64,000 nt of DNA from Actinomycetales bacterium (GTDB taxonomy: Bacteria > Actinomycetota > Actinomycetes > Mycobacteriales > Micromonosporaceae), in the NCBI GenBank assembly GCA_002919305.1, contig PKFB01000051.1, positions 32,001 to 96,000 on the forward strand, in the 5' to 3' direction. Position numbers and translations under genes: made by a program. Below the pieces are notes generated by a model. The model saw only the letters and a program-made list of their open reading frames with translations, was not told where the DNA came from and did no database searches. This document shows positions 52,484-62,050 of the stretch, piece by piece; positions within the stretch are counted from its first letter, which is position 1, and every line of letters begins with the position of its first letter.

Positions 52484-52580
52484 GGCGCGTCGCGGTGCTG
52501 CCGCTGTTCGTCCGGTGGCCTCAAACCTGAGAATCGTCTGCTCAGTGCCGCGGCGGAAAGCGAGAACGCGTGTGAGAGAG

Positions 52581-52622
52581 CGGTCGGGGTCGAGCACCAG
52601 GCTGTGGGCTCGACCCCGACCG
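52581..52622. terminator. Strong bidirectional hairpin terminator
   Basis: Perfect 14-bp arms CGGTCGGGGTCGAG and CTCGACCCCGACCG around a 14-nt loop, between the convergent EthD gene and lipoprotein gene. Likely ends both transcripts. Confidence 0.8.
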
Positions 52623-52639
52623 TCATGCTGTCGTGCGCC

Positions 52640-54340
52640 TCACTGGTAGGAGATGAAGACCGGAGAGGGCTCAACCGCGACCGTCTGCTGCGGGGAGAAG
52701 GTCGGCGAGTCCTCGTCGTAGAAGTTCTTCCACCCCCACCAGACATTCGGTGGGGGATTGCGGTGCAGGATGTTCCAGGTGTCGAGCTTCTGAGCCGGGT
52801 TGCCGTGGCCGTCGGCGTGGATCAGCACCGCCACCTCATCCCGTCCGGTGTCGACCTGCTCCCGATCGGTGATCATCGAGAGCCGGAACTGGTGCAGGAT
52901 GAGCAGCTTCTGCGGCAGGTTCGCCTCACGGGTCAGGTCCGCCAGCCACGACACCACGGAGTTGACCTCGGCGGCGTTCACCGACCCGATGTGCACCATG
53001 TGCCGCTGTCCCGGGGCTAGGCGCCACTCCGGGTCGAGCGCCAGCCCAACATGCGGCTCTCGCAGCAGCTCCTCATAGCGACGGGCCTGGGTCAGGAAAT
53101 CGGTGTGGCCCGGTTGCAGGTCCAAGACCACGTAGATGCCCGCTTCCCGTGCCGCGTCAACCCAGGGCCGTAGGTGCTCGATGGATGACTCGGCGGAGTA
53201 GTCACCGTCTTCGCCGGGCGAGGCTGACGCGACCGTGGCGATGATCTCGAAGGCGGGCACCACCGGCTCATTCACCAACGCCTCGTATTCAGCGGCCACC
53301 CGTCGGGCCCGCTCGACGGCCTCGTTGACCGGCTGCTCCCCTAGGACCCCCAACGCGGAGGTGCCCGGGTGCCCGTACAGCGCCACCAACCGCCGTCCGG
53401 GGAACAGCACCTGTCCCCCACCGGGCAGCTCCACTCCGGTGGCGGCGACCGCCAGCCGCTGCCGGAGCCGGTCAGGAGCGCCGAACCGGTCGCCGAGCGC
53501 GACGATGTGGGAGTGCTCCTGCCGCCCCAGCAGCGCGATCAGATTGGAGTCGGCTCGAGGATCCGGGTTATCCAGAAGCACTACCTGGGCGCCCGCCGCC
53601 CGGGCAGTCGCGGTCGCGGCGAGACTGGCGTGACCTCCCTGATCAGCCTCTGAGACTAGGAACAACACGGTGTCCAAGGGCTCGGCCGGTTCCACCGGCG
53701 GTATCTGATCGTTGTCGGTGCTTTCCTCGGCGACGGGAGGCGCCGCATCCAGGGCCAGGAGGGCGGGTTCGCTCCGCTCCAAGCTGGCCACGGCTTCCAA
53801 CAGTTCGGCCTCGGGTACCGCCCGTTGATTTGTGAACTCGGTGCCGGTCAGTTCACCGATCGCGGCGGCCTGGGTCGGCACCGGCACCGTGGACACGCCG
53901 TCCACACCCGGGTCAGGAACCGCACCGACGGTGAGCACCGTGGCCGGTTCAAGACGTTCCAGCTCGTCGCGGATCTCACGGAGCGGGTCGGTATCCGATC
54001 TCCCGCCCGAGGGCGTCGCCGAAGGCGCCGTGGGGGCCGGGGCGACCAGCAGGGGTACGCCCAGTCCAACGGCGACCGACGCCCCGGTTGCTTGAGCGGC
54101 CAGGTCGTTCTCCGGGGCGAGGAGAACCACGGGAGAACGCTCATACAAGGTCCGGCTCGTCGCGATCGCCAGCTCAAACGGTCGAGAACCAGCGAGTACC
54201 ATCGTCTCCTCAGCCGGTGTCGTGACCGAGATGCGCTGTGGTGATCCGGATAGCACCGACTCCAGACCGCTTGAGCAGCCGGCCACCAAGGTGGCGCAGC
54301 AGAGTGTGGCGATGACCGCGAGAATCCTCTGTCCCCCCAT
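52640..54340 (-). CDS. Large secreted lipoprotein with putative barrel-like C-terminal domain
   Basis: A 566-residue protein from ATG 54340 (an earlier in-frame start at 54376 is possible). Signal sequence ends in the lipobox TLVAGC (Cys22). The middle region repeatedly shows a pattern typical of cell-wall-binding-repeat-2-like modules: AIATSRTLYERSPVVLLAPEN, LGVPLLVAPAPT, ILTVGAVPDPG-type strands, VVLLDNPDPRADSNLIALLGR. The C-terminal third (IYVVLDLQPGHTDFLTQARRYEELL, VGLALDPEWRLAPGQRHMVHIG, EVNSVVSWLADLTREANLPQKLLILHQFR) resembles a polysaccharide-hydrolase-like TIM barrel. Function not assigned. Confidence 0.75.
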   Translation of the reverse strand: MGGQRILAVIATLCCATLVAGCSSGLESVLSGSPQRISVTTPAEETMVLAGSRPFELAIATSRTLYERSPVVLLAPENDLAAQATGASVAVGLGVPLLVAPAPTAPSATPSGGRSDTDPLREIRDELERLEPATVLTVGAVPDPGVDGVSTVPVPTQAAAIGELTGTEFTNQRAVPEAELLEAVASLERSEPALLALDAAPPVAEESTDNDQIPPVEPAEPLDTVLFLVSEADQGGHASLAATATARAAGAQVVLLDNPDPRADSNLIALLGRQEHSHIVALGDRFGAPDRLRQRLAVAATGVELPGGGQVLFPGRRLVALYGHPGTSALGVLGEQPVNEAVERARRVAAEYEALVNEPVVPAFEIIATVASASPGEDGDYSAESSIEHLRPWVDAAREAGIYVVLDLQPGHTDFLTQARRYEELLREPHVGLALDPEWRLAPGQRHMVHIGSVNAAEVNSVVSWLADLTREANLPQKLLILHQFRLSMITDREQVDTGRDEVAVLIHADGHGNPAQKLDTWNILHRNPPPNVWWGWKNFYDEDSPTFSPQQTVAVEPSPVFISYQ

Positions 54341-54764
54341 GGTCACCAGACCATAACAGTGCGAACCGCCCCGCATCGGTTGTACTCACGTGAAGAAGAC
54401 AAGAAATCCCTAATCTAAACATGTGGCGGTTGCGTCACGGATCAGGGGGGTAGGGGTAATAGATGGAGGTAACACGCGGGATCGTCTGATCAGGGATAGC
54501 TGCCAGGTGAAGGGGCTGGTTAGCGGCGTGCGTAGGTCACGGGGGATTGGTGCGCCCTGGGCGCTCTGATCCGACCGGCCCGGCCAGAGCGGTCACGCGC
54601 CTCGCCGCGCAACACCGCGTTCCACCACGGCTTCACCGTCACGCGCGTGCGCGCGGTGATATGCGCGTCCGCGCGTACCCCTGCCAGGAGCCGAGGTACG
54701 CGCGGACGCAACGGACTCCGCCACGCCGAATGGCCACTGAAGGCGGGACGGTCAGAACGAGCGG
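54341..54764. other. Intergenic region between two minus-strand genes
   Basis: No gene. It holds the xylanase terminator (listed) and, near 54430-54490, a weak promoter-like stretch for the lipoprotein gene. A short minus-strand frame (54520-54711) has only arginine-rich low-quality sequence. Confidence 0.4.
54665..54709 (-). terminator. Hairpin terminator after the xylanase gene
   Basis: Perfect 15-bp arms GCGTCCGCGCGTACC (54665-54679) and GGTACGCGCGGACGC (54695-54709), loop 15 nt, 55 bp after the xylanase stop. The GCGTACC/GGTACGC word again forms the stem top. Confidence 0.75.
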
Positions 54765-56762
54765 TCAGGATACCGACACTGGTTGGCCGTTGAGAGTGAA
54801 CGTGGTCGGTACCTCATTGACCCCGTTCCAGGTCCCCAGGAACCCGAAGACGACGCTCTGGCCAGCACCGATGTCCCCGTTGTAGGAGACGTTGGTCACT
54901 TCCACCCGTGATCCGGTCTGGGTGACCGAGCCGTTCCAGAGCTGGGTGATCTGCTGACCGTTGAGGTAGGTCCAGCCCACGCGCCATCCCCCGGTGAGCG
55001 GCGTGGCGCAGGTGATGCGGACTTCACCTTGGAACCCGCCGTGCCACTGAGAGACGATCTGGTAGCTGATGGTGCAGCCGGAGGGCTGCTGGGACTCCGA
55101 CGCGGAAGGCGACACCGAGGCGCTGGCGGACGCCGACACCGACACGCTGGTCGACGGTGAGGCCGTGATGCGGTCCGGGTCCACGATTCCCCAGTACGCG
55201 GGCTTCGCCTGCAGCTGGGTGTCGAACAGCAGCGGCGCGTCCAGCCGGGTGATCGGGAACGTGCTCAGCCAGGTGTCGTCATCGGCCAGACCCCACAGGG
55301 TCACCGAGCTGATCGCGTCACTGTGGGCGCGGTAGACCTCGAAAATGTCCCGGTACCGCTCGCCCTGCCGGATCAGCAGCTCTGGTGGGATGCTGTCATA
55401 GGAGCTGGTGCTGTCGGTGTAGATGCTCATGTCCATCTCGGTGATCTGCTGATCCACCCCGAGCCCTTCGAACAGCTCGATGGTCTGCTCGATCTCCGTC
55501 ACCGACGGCCAATCAATGTTGATGTGCATCTGGTGGCCGACTCCGTGGATCGGGATGCCCTCCGCGCGCAGCTGAGCCACCAGGTTGTAAAGCGCCTGCC
55601 GCTTGGCTGGGACGTTGGTGTTGTAGTCGTTGATGAATAGCAGAGCGTCCGGGTCCACCTCGTGCGCCACCCGGAACGCGGTCCGGATGTAGTCCAGGCC
55701 GGTGATCTCGTACCACACGCTGCGGCGCATCCCGTCGGGCTGGGATTCGTCGATGACCTCGTTGACCACGTCCCAGGCGTAGATGTCATCGGCGTAGCGC
55801 CCGACCACGGTGCGGATGTGGTTCTCCAGCCGGGACAGCAGCAACTCTCGGTTTTCGGGTGTCGGGGTCAGCGGGTTGCCCGCGGCGTCTTGGAAGACCC
55901 AGGCGGGAGTCTGGTTGTGCCACACCAGGGTGTGGCCACGCACCTGCATGCCGTTATCCCGGGCGTACCCCACGAGCGCGTCGGCCTCGGTGAAGGTGAA
56001 GGTGCCTTCGCTGGGTTGGGTGGCGTCCCACTTCAGGGCATTGCCGGGGGTCACCGAGTTGAAGTGCCTGGTGAGCAGCTGCCCGTGTCGGCCGATGATC
56101 TGCTGACGTTCGATCGCCGCACCGATCGGGAAGTGGTCGGCCAGCACGTCCTGCAGCGGCGGGATATCGGTCTGGATCGGCGTCTCCGCCTGCCTGACCA
56201 GGCTGAAGTCGTCGATGTAGAAGGAGGCCGTGGCGCTGTCGGACTCCACGTACGCGGTGAGGAACTCCACCTCGTGCGCCAGCAGGTATGTGCCGGTGAG
56301 CCGGACCCAGCCGTCGGCGGTCACGGTGGTGTTCCCCACGATTCCCTCATAGGTGGGGGTGCCGTCGATGCGGCGCTCCAAGCTGAGACGGACCGAGGTC
56401 GACGGTTCACCGGCCGCCAGCCGCACCCACACCGTGAAGGTGTAGCGCGACCCCAACACCATGTGGTCGAGCAGGTTGATGACCGGCCCTTCCCAGGTTT
56501 GGGTCCGCCCGGTGACGGCGAGGCTTCCGGTGCCGCTGTGGGCCACCTCGGTGCTGTGCGCGACGGTTTCGCCGCCACGGGGTGTCCAACCCTGTGTGGT
56601 GCCGTCTTCGAAGTCGTGGCTGATGATCGTCTCGTCGGCTCGGGCTGGTTGAGGGTTGGTGGCGACGACCGCCAGCAGCGGAGCGACCAGGGTCAGGGCG
56701 ATGAGTCCGATCCAGCCGAAGCCGCGTAGATATGAGGTACGCATGTGTGCCGCTGTACGCAT
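54765..56762 (-). CDS. Secreted GH10 endo-xylanase with N-terminal CBM4/22-like domain and C-terminal CBM2
   Basis: A 665-residue protein from ATG 56762, with AAAAGGATCGTC upstream; the frame is open to 56825. Signal peptide with core IGLIALTLVAPLLAVVA, cleaved near PARADET. A carbohydrate-binding module of CBM22/4 type (about 45-195; HDFEDGTTQGWTPRG). GH10 barrel (about 205-525): acid/base Glu335 (WDVVNEVID) and nucleophile Glu442 (ITEMDMSIY), with GHTLVWHNQTP and WGLADDDTWL. A Ser-rich linker leads to a CBM2 (about 560-655; SGCTISYQIVSQWHGGFQGEVRI). Cuts internal beta-1,4 bonds of xylan and is held on cellulose or xylan by the CBMs. Confidence 0.95.
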   Translation of the reverse strand: MRTAAHMRTSYLRGFGWIGLIALTLVAPLLAVVATNPQPARADETIISHDFEDGTTQGWTPRGGETVAHSTEVAHSGTGSLAVTGRTQTWEGPVINLLDHMVLGSRYTFTVWVRLAAGEPSTSVRLSLERRIDGTPTYEGIVGNTTVTADGWVRLTGTYLLAHEVEFLTAYVESDSATASFYIDDFSLVRQAETPIQTDIPPLQDVLADHFPIGAAIERQQIIGRHGQLLTRHFNSVTPGNALKWDATQPSEGTFTFTEADALVGYARDNGMQVRGHTLVWHNQTPAWVFQDAAGNPLTPTPENRELLLSRLENHIRTVVGRYADDIYAWDVVNEVIDESQPDGMRRSVWYEITGLDYIRTAFRVAHEVDPDALLFINDYNTNVPAKRQALYNLVAQLRAEGIPIHGVGHQMHINIDWPSVTEIEQTIELFEGLGVDQQITEMDMSIYTDSTSSYDSIPPELLIRQGERYRDIFEVYRAHSDAISSVTLWGLADDDTWLSTFPITRLDAPLLFDTQLQAKPAYWGIVDPDRITASPSTSVSVSASASASVSPSASESQQPSGCTISYQIVSQWHGGFQGEVRITCATPLTGGWRVGWTYLNGQQITQLWNGSVTQTGSRVEVTNVSYNGDIGAGQSVVFGFLGTWNGVNEVPTTFTLNGQPVSVS

Positions 56763-56998
56763 GACGATCCTTTTCCGGTTCGCATGGACGACCTGCAACA
56801 TCAGGTCGTGCAAAAACACCGGCATGGACCCGGTATGCCGGTGAGAAACGTCACGCGTGCCGGCTCCTGAACGTGAACAGGACCGAGGGCAGGCGAAAGC
56901 CCGCCCGGTCGGCTCGATGCTAGATCCGCCCTATGTGGACGTCAACGCGTCTGATTAGTTGGCTCCTCTGGCTGGTTTGGTCGGCTTCGGATGCCAGA

Positions 56999-57061
56999 GA
57001 CGGCCGGAGGGAGAAGCGGGGTACGCCGTTGGCGGCGTACCGACCGCCTGCTCCGGCCGTC
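56999..57061 (-). terminator. Two-tier hairpin terminator after the NAT gene
   Basis: Outer arms GACGGCCGGAG (56999-57009) and CTCCGGCCGTC (57051-57061) enclose an inner stem GGTACGCCG (57020-57028)/CGGCGTACC (57033-57041). It begins 27 bp beyond the N-acetyltransferase stop. Other sequence in 56763-57087 shows no gene. Confidence 0.75.
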
Positions 57062-57087
57062 CGGGCGACGGTGGCGGGCCGGACCGG

Positions 57088-57936
57088 TCACGCGGCGCGT
57101 TCGATCTGCAGGTTCGCCAACTCGTCGGGGGTGAGCTCGATGCCGAAGATCGTCCACAGAACCTCGCCTATCTCCTCCCGAGGGACCACGCGCCGGTTCA
57201 CGGTGCCATCGGGGCGAGTCTCAGTCAGCTCCGGCCCGATCAGGGTGAAACGGGACCGTGGGGTGGTGCGCTGAACCACGATGCGGCGCACATAGGGAGA
57301 GCTTGGGTTGGTCGAGGTGAAGTAGTTGTGGACCACGATGTCGACCAGCCGCTCCGGCTGCACGGAGAAGGTGTACAGGTCGAACCAGCCTTCCGGGTGG
57401 CGGGAACGCAACACCCACATGTCGTCTTCGACGGGGTCCAGCCGGTACAACCAGCTGCCCTGCATGACGGTGCAGGTTCGCAACGGCACTGGGTCCAGGA
57501 GACCTTCCCCGCCGAAGCCCACGTCCGCGATCCAGTCCCCGCCCTCGGAGTCTTGTACCCGCAGCATGGTGTGGGAGCGGTGACGCACCTTGGTGCTCCC
57601 CATCCGGGTACGCCCCACCAAACGGTTGACCTTGAAACCGATCCTTTCCAACAGCGCGCCGAAGAGCAGATTGTGTTCTGAGCAGTATCCGCCACGAAGT
57701 CGATAGACCAACTTGGACTGGATACTGTCTATATCTAGAGGAATTTCACGGCCCAGCATGATGTCGAGATTTTCAAATGGGATCGCCGATACATGAGCCC
57801 GATGTAGTCTGCGGAGCGTGTCGCCGGTAGGGGTCAGCGGGCCGTGATCGCCAATACGCGAAAGGTAGGCGTCAACGTCCAGCCGCTCGCAGCCCCACTC
57901 ACTGATCTGCTGGTCGGGCGCGATCTGTGTTGTCAT
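57088..57936 (-). CDS. nat: Arylamine N-acetyltransferase
   Basis: A 282-residue protein with the complete Cys-His-Asp triad: Cys85 in RGGYCSEHN, His122 in HRSHTMLRV and Asp138 in WIADVGFGG. The N-terminal helical domain has LRRLHRAHVSAIPFENLDIMLGREI. Length is typical (about 275-290). Known: transfers acetyl from acetyl-CoA (or propionyl/malonyl CoA in some bacteria) to arylamines and hydrazines; some members release amide-linked products in secondary metabolism. Stand-alone, downstream terminator present. Confidence 0.95.
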   Translation of the reverse strand: MTTQIAPDQQISEWGCERLDVDAYLSRIGDHGPLTPTGDTLRRLHRAHVSAIPFENLDIMLGREIPLDIDSIQSKLVYRLRGGYCSEHNLLFGALLERIGFKVNRLVGRTRMGSTKVRHRSHTMLRVQDSEGGDWIADVGFGGEGLLDPVPLRTCTVMQGSWLYRLDPVEDDMWVLRSRHPEGWFDLYTFSVQPERLVDIVVHNYFTSTNPSSPYVRRIVVQRTTPRSRFTLIGPELTETRPDGTVNRRVVPREEIGEVLWTIFGIELTPDELANLQIERAA

Positions 57937-59140
57937 GGCACTCTCCTGAGAGCTGATATCAGGCGCTGTTCCGGATCAATGCCGAACAGCTGGCCGATGC
58001 CGTGGATCTGGCCGTGCCCCTGGGTGGGCGGGGACGGCGGTCCGTCAGAGAGGCGAGGGGTGCTCCGAAGACTCGCCGTCGGCACGATTTCACTCTGAGT
58101 GACAAGCTGGAGGGGCGGGTACCGCTGAGGCGACCCCAGTGGCGACGGAGGTCGCAATGTTGATCCATGCCGGACTCGTCGGGCGTATCGAGCCCAAACG
58201 TCGATCCCGCAGAGATCGTTTTCGGGCGCCGAAGCAGGCACAGCCTTCAGCATTGCACGTTCGTCAAACCTCGTTGTGGTCACTCACCGTATTTGTGACC
58301 AGGGTGTGTCACCAGGCCGCGCCAACCCTCGGGTATTTCCTGACAAAATACGCGTTTTGCCTAGGGTTGGGGAATGCGGCGCGGGGGATGAGTCGGGAAC
58401 AAGACAATGCGGCGACCCGCCTCATAGAAGGCTGGCGACCCGCGATGGAGTGGTTAGGCGGGCATTCTGAGGGGGAGAGAGGGAGAAGAGCCTAGAACGG
58501 CGATGCCTACCTCAGGCGCCATTCTTGCCGTCTTCCAAGGTGCGTTCTGAGCTTCGCGAGTTTCGGTCCTGAGTTTCGGTCCATATTTCGGTCTGGACTG
58601 AAATCTAAAGAAGCTGACTAAGCCTATCGATTTAGTGATTGATCGACCACAGTGGGTCTACCTGTGTCCGTCCCAACTCCCTTTTTGAAGGAAAGAGTCG
58701 GTAAAAGAACGGAAAGTGAAATCGCGGAGAACAGAGAGTTCTGGCCCGCGAAGTCGGTTAGTGATCGATCGGGATACAGGCGCCTTGGACTTCGCGTCCG
58801 TACATCCCGCGTCTGGAACATTCGATAGATGTCTGCTACGTCGGTTAATTCCCTAAAGAAGCGGAATAGGAGGTTTGAAGCTTTCTGGGGGTCGGGTATG
58901 GAGAAACCCCCTGATGCTTCCATCGCGTGCATGGCCCGACTGGACAAGGGTCGGGATCAGGGGGTCCGGTGACTGCCTGGTATTCGCCGGCCGACGTCAC
59001 TCGGCTTCGGCGATGCGAATCTGTGGAGGACGGCGGCTAGCGGACAGCCACCTCACGAGTCCTGCAGTTACACAACTTTGGACCACCTCCTTTCCCGTGT
59101 ACCGCAACCGTAGAAGGCGGTGAGGGGTCCGAGCAAACAC
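57937..59140. other. 1.2 kb intergenic region without a convincing gene
   Basis: GC falls markedly around 58550-58870. A minus-strand frame (58624-58947, 107 codons) lacks family resemblance. Structure seen: a nested hairpin with CCAACCCT (58322-58329)/AGGGTTGG (58363-58370) enclosing CAAAA-TACGCG-TTTTG (58344-58359); a second hairpin with GAAGC/GCTTC outside GGGGGT/ACCCCC (58877-58920); and three TTTCGGTC repeats (listed). At 59085-59095 the minus strand carries an excellent Shine-Dalgarno-like GAAAGGAGGTGG not followed by a usable gene. Confidence 0.4.
58561..58593. repeat. Three TTTCGGTC direct repeats
   Basis: TTTCGGTC begins at 58561, 58574 and 58586, so the spacing is 13 and 12 bp; the first two are preceded by GAG. 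About one helical turn apart, like binding sites for a multimeric regulator, in an AT-richer gene-free stretch. Confidence 0.55.
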
Positions 59141-59569
59141 TTATGCGTGTTCCTGCTCACGTGCACGGCGCTTGGCGGCTAGCTCAGCCTCAGCCGCCGC
59201 CATCGCTTCGGCAGCGGCGGGAGTGAGGGGCGGCAGCACCACGCTCGCCTCAAAATCCGTCGGAACGGTGGTGGTGACGGTGGGGGAGGAGTTCCAGGTC
59301 GGTGTGACCATTGTGGGTCCCAGGGTGGGGGTGTACCCCGATGGCGTGAGAGGGAGCTGCGGCCCGACGGAGCTCACCCGAGGCGCGGCGGGCATGGCGA
59401 ACCACAACAGCGGATAGAGCAGGGCCGCCCACCCCATGGTGAAGACGGTGGCGACCACGAAACCGACCCGCACCGTCGTGGGATCGATTCCGATGTACTG
59501 TGCCAGGCCAGCGCATACGCCTGCGATCTTGCGGTCATCACGGGAACGGCGGAGCTGGTTGCCAGTCAT
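59141..59569 (-). CDS. PspC-domain membrane protein
   Basis: A 142-residue protein. Residues 5-65 form the PspC domain: LRRSRDDRKIAGVCAGLAQYIGIDPTTVRVGFVVATVFTMGWAALLYPLLWFAMP, with one to two membrane helices. The rest is a proline/threonine-rich tail ending in an Ala/Glu helix (AEAMAAAEAELAAKRRAREQEHA). PspC proteins sense or respond to envelope stress. Start ATG 59569; stand-alone gene next to tRNA-His. Confidence 0.9.
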   Translation of the reverse strand: MTGNQLRRSRDDRKIAGVCAGLAQYIGIDPTTVRVGFVVATVFTMGWAALLYPLLWFAMPAAPRVSSVGPQLPLTPSGYTPTLGPTMVTPTWNSSPTVTTTVPTDFEASVVLPPLTPAAAEAMAAAEAELAAKRRAREQEHA

Positions 59570-59701
59570 GACTCCACCATGCGTCCCCAGCGGCGTGATC
59601 GCCTCAGTGAACGTCCCTTACTTCCCCCTGAAATTGCCCTGAACGCGGAGGCAGGGATGGGGCGACGGGCGACAAGACGGGCAGTACGGCGTCGACAACG
59701 C

Positions 59702-59735
59702 TGATGGCCGGCCTGTGAGAGAAGGCCGGCCATCA
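59702..59735 (-). terminator. Hairpin downstream of tRNA-His
   Basis: Perfect 12-bp arms TGATGGCCGGCC (59702-59713) and GGCCGGCCATCA (59724-59735) with a 10-nt loop, starting 8 bp after the 3' end of the tRNA on the minus strand. Confidence 0.75.
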
Positions 59736-59742
59736 ATGACAG

Positions 59743-59816
59743 GGTGACCGATGGGACTCGAACCCACGACTCCCGGGACCACAACCCGGTGCTCTACCAA
59801 CTGAGCTACGGTCACC
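59743..59816 (-). tRNA. tRNA-His (GTG anticodon)
   Basis: The minus strand folds as a full cloverleaf: acceptor GTGACCG/CGGTCAC, D arm GCTCAGTTGGTAGAGC, anticodon arm CCGGG-TTGTGGT-CCCGG with GTG (plus-strand CAC at 59780-59782), and T arm GTGGG-TTCGAGT-CCCAT. Position 59816 supplies G-1, which pairs with C73 (59743), the identity element of histidine tRNA. The CCA end is not encoded. Confidence 0.97.
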
Positions 59817-59954
59817 AACATTGAATGTTAGGACGTTCCGTCCCCGTCCTAACGTGGCGCCTCATCATAACCAGAACCCGGGAGAGGCTGACCATCGGGT
59901 ATTCGGGTTCGGGGCACCGCGGCGTTCCGACGCCCGGCCCGCAGGCCCGGACCG

Positions 59955-60569
59955 TCAGTTTGCGGTGTCAGAACCCTCAACCAGGGCCGCTCCGATCGCC
60001 CGTGCCGTCTCGACGTCGGGCCCCGGGGGCGGGACGAAGACGGTCCTGCGGTAGTACTCCAGCTCCCGGATGCTCTCCCGGATGTCGGCCAGGGCGCGGT
60101 GCGCCAGTCCTTTGGGGGGCTGCCCGTAGTAGACCCGGGGGTACCAGCGGCGGCAGAGCTCCTTGATCGACGAGACGTCGATCATGCGGTAGTGCAGATA
60201 GGCGTCGAGTTCGGGCATATCCCGCGCGATGAAGCTGCGATCGGTGGCGATGGAGTTACCGCACAAGGGAGCCGTTCGTGGTTCGGGCACGTAGCGGGTG
60301 ATGTACTCCAGCACCTTTTCCTCGGCCTGGCGCAGGGTCACTGTGGAGGCGCGGGCTGCCTCAGTAAGCCCGGAGTGATCATGCATCTGGCGGACGACGT
60401 CCGTCATTGAGTCCAGAACGTCCGGCTCCGCGTGGATCACGATATCCACACCCTCGCCGAGTACCCGCAGATCCGGATCGGTTACCAGCGCCGCGATCTC
60501 AATGAGTGCGTCGGAGCGCAGGTCCAACCCGGTCATCTCACAATCGATCCAGACGAGGAGATCAGTCAC
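59955..60569 (-). CDS. orn: Oligoribonuclease (3'-5' exoribonuclease)
   Basis: A 204-residue DEDDh exonuclease from GTG 60569. The ExoI motif is [11 protein letters not shown] (Asp9, Glu11); ExoII follows in the [28 protein letters not shown] region; ExoIII is [14 protein letters not shown]. Hydrolyses 2-5 nt RNA fragments and cyclic-di-GMP-derived dinucleotides. No Shine-Dalgarno sequence precedes the GTG, so it may be leaderless. Size normal for the family. Confidence 0.96.
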   Translation of the reverse strand: MTDLLVWIDCEMTGLDLRSDALIEIAALVTDPDLRVLGEGVDIVIHAEPDVLDSMTDVVRQMHDHSGLTEAARASTVTLRQAEEKVLEYITRYVPEPRTAPLCGNSIATDRSFIARDMPELDAYLHYRMIDVSSIKELCRRWYPRVYYGQPPKGLAHRALADIRESIRELEYYRRTVFVPPPGPDVETARAIGAALVEGSDTAN

Positions 60570-60898
60570 ATCCCACAGCCTATGCGTCTGTGCTTACATT
60601 CCAGATCACGTTATCGGTCATGGTGATCTTCACGACCGGCGTGATCGGTGGCTACAGATCGCCTTTTTCTTCAAAGGGGGTACGCGCGAGCGCCGTCGCT
60701 TCACGCCCGGGCGCTCCCGATGTAAGCACCTCATCCAAGCCCGTTTCCGCACGTCTTTTGCCTCCGCTGTGCCGACAAGGGCGCGGTGGGCTTCCCGCTT
60801 CGCTGTGAGCTGATCCGCTGAGAGTGAACAACGAACGGTGGAGGGGCATGAGCCCAAGAAGATGACGGGCGTCAGCGATCCGTACGAGGAGATCAGCC
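60570..60898. other. Divergent promoter region between orn and the epimerase gene
   Basis: No gene found and no clear operator. GAGGAG precedes the epimerase ATG at 60899. The region contains GGGGGTACGCGCG, one more copy of the frequent GGTACGC word. Confidence 0.4.
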
Positions 60899-61894
60899 AT
60901 GAGGATGCTCATCCTGGGGGGCACTGTCTTCCTGTCGCGGGCCATCGCCGAGTACGCCCACCGCGCCGGGCATGACGTGACGTGCGTGGCGCGGGGGATA
61001 TCCGGCACGGTTCCGGCGGGCGTACACCATCTCCGGTTGGACTGGGATGACCCGGCCGCGATGGCGACCCTGCGGGGAGAGACCTTCGACGTTGTGGTGG
61101 ATGTCGCCCGTCGACCCAGTCAGGTCCGCCGGTTCGTGGAGCTGTTGGGGGAGGGCACCGGGCACTGGATCTTCGTATCGTCCATTTCGGTGTACGCCGA
61201 TACCACTGTTCCCGACGGCGGGGTGGGGGTGACGCCGCTGCTGCCGCCGTTGGCGGCCGACGCGGATGAGACGGACGTAGCCAACTACGGTTCGGCCAAG
61301 GTCAGCTGTGAGGACGCGGTCCGTCAGGCGGTACCTGGGCGGGAGCTCATCATCCGGGCCGGCCTGATCGTCGGTCCCGGGGACCCCACCGACCGGTTCA
61401 CCTATTGGCCGGTGCGGTTGGCGCGGGGCGGAGAGATTCTGGCGCCGGGTGACCCGGCGGATCCGGTTCAGATTATCGATGTACGGGATCTGGCCGCGTG
61501 GATCGTGGCGGCGGCGGAGCGTGGGCTACGCGGCACGTTCGACGGCGTGGGGCCGGTGATCAGCCGAGGTGAGGTGCTGGAACGGATCGCTGACGGGATC
61601 GGGGTACGCCCGCGCCTGACCTGGGTGGAGCAGGACTTCTTGGTCAAGCACGAGGTGCAGCCGTGGTCGGGGGAGCGTTCGCTCCCGCTGTGGCTTCCCC
61701 TGCCGGAGTACGCGGGAATGATGACCCGTGACTGGGTACCGGCGCGGCATGCTGGTCTGACGGCGCGTGATGTGGCTGAGACCGCGCGCGACACCCTGGC
61801 TTGGCACCGTCAGCGTCCTGACGATCATCGATGGCTGGCGGGTTTGACTTCCCAGCAGGAAGCCGAGCTGCTTGCCGCGTGGCACAGACGCTGA
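60899..61894 (+). CDS. NAD-dependent epimerase/dehydratase family protein
   Basis: A 331-residue short-chain dehydrogenase of the extended type. N-terminal MRMLILGGTVFLSRAIAEYAHRAGHDVTCVAR has the Rossmann GGTxFLSR motif (last Gly replaced, as in the subfamily of isoflavone-reductase-like proteins). The active site is atypical: IFVSSISVYAD keeps Ser, while the Tyr-x-x-x-Lys is NYGSAKVSCEDAVR (Tyr then Lys four residues on). A C-terminal substrate domain follows. Close relatives are annotated as NAD-dependent epimerases of unknown substrate. Stand-alone. Confidence 0.88.
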   Translation: MRMLILGGTVFLSRAIAEYAHRAGHDVTCVARGISGTVPAGVHHLRLDWDDPAAMATLRGETFDVVVDVARRPSQVRRFVELLGEGTGHWIFVSSISVYADTTVPDGGVGVTPLLPPLAADADETDVANYGSAKVSCEDAVRQAVPGRELIIRAGLIVGPGDPTDRFTYWPVRLARGGEILAPGDPADPVQIIDVRDLAAWIVAAAERGLRGTFDGVGPVISRGEVLERIADGIGVRPRLTWVEQDFLVKHEVQPWSGERSLPLWLPLPEYAGMMTRDWVPARHAGLTARDVAETARDTLAWHRQRPDDHRWLAGLTSQQEAELLAAWHRR

Positions 61895-62050
61895 ACGGAC
61901 GCCGCGGTGCCTGATCCGTTGGAGGCCGCCGCACCTGGGGCGGGTGTCCGAAGCGGGGAATCGGGTATCACCGCACGGCGATTATTGATAGCTGTCCATC
62001 CGAGTGGTTGACCGACCGTCACCGATTACCCTGTGGATGGTGGAGGAAAT

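Noticed and set aside
59080..59096. CACCTCCTTTC as a fragment of the 16S rRNA 3' end
   Set aside because: No other rRNA sequence is nearby; on the other strand it is just a strong Shine-Dalgarno-like word, and no usable gene follows it.
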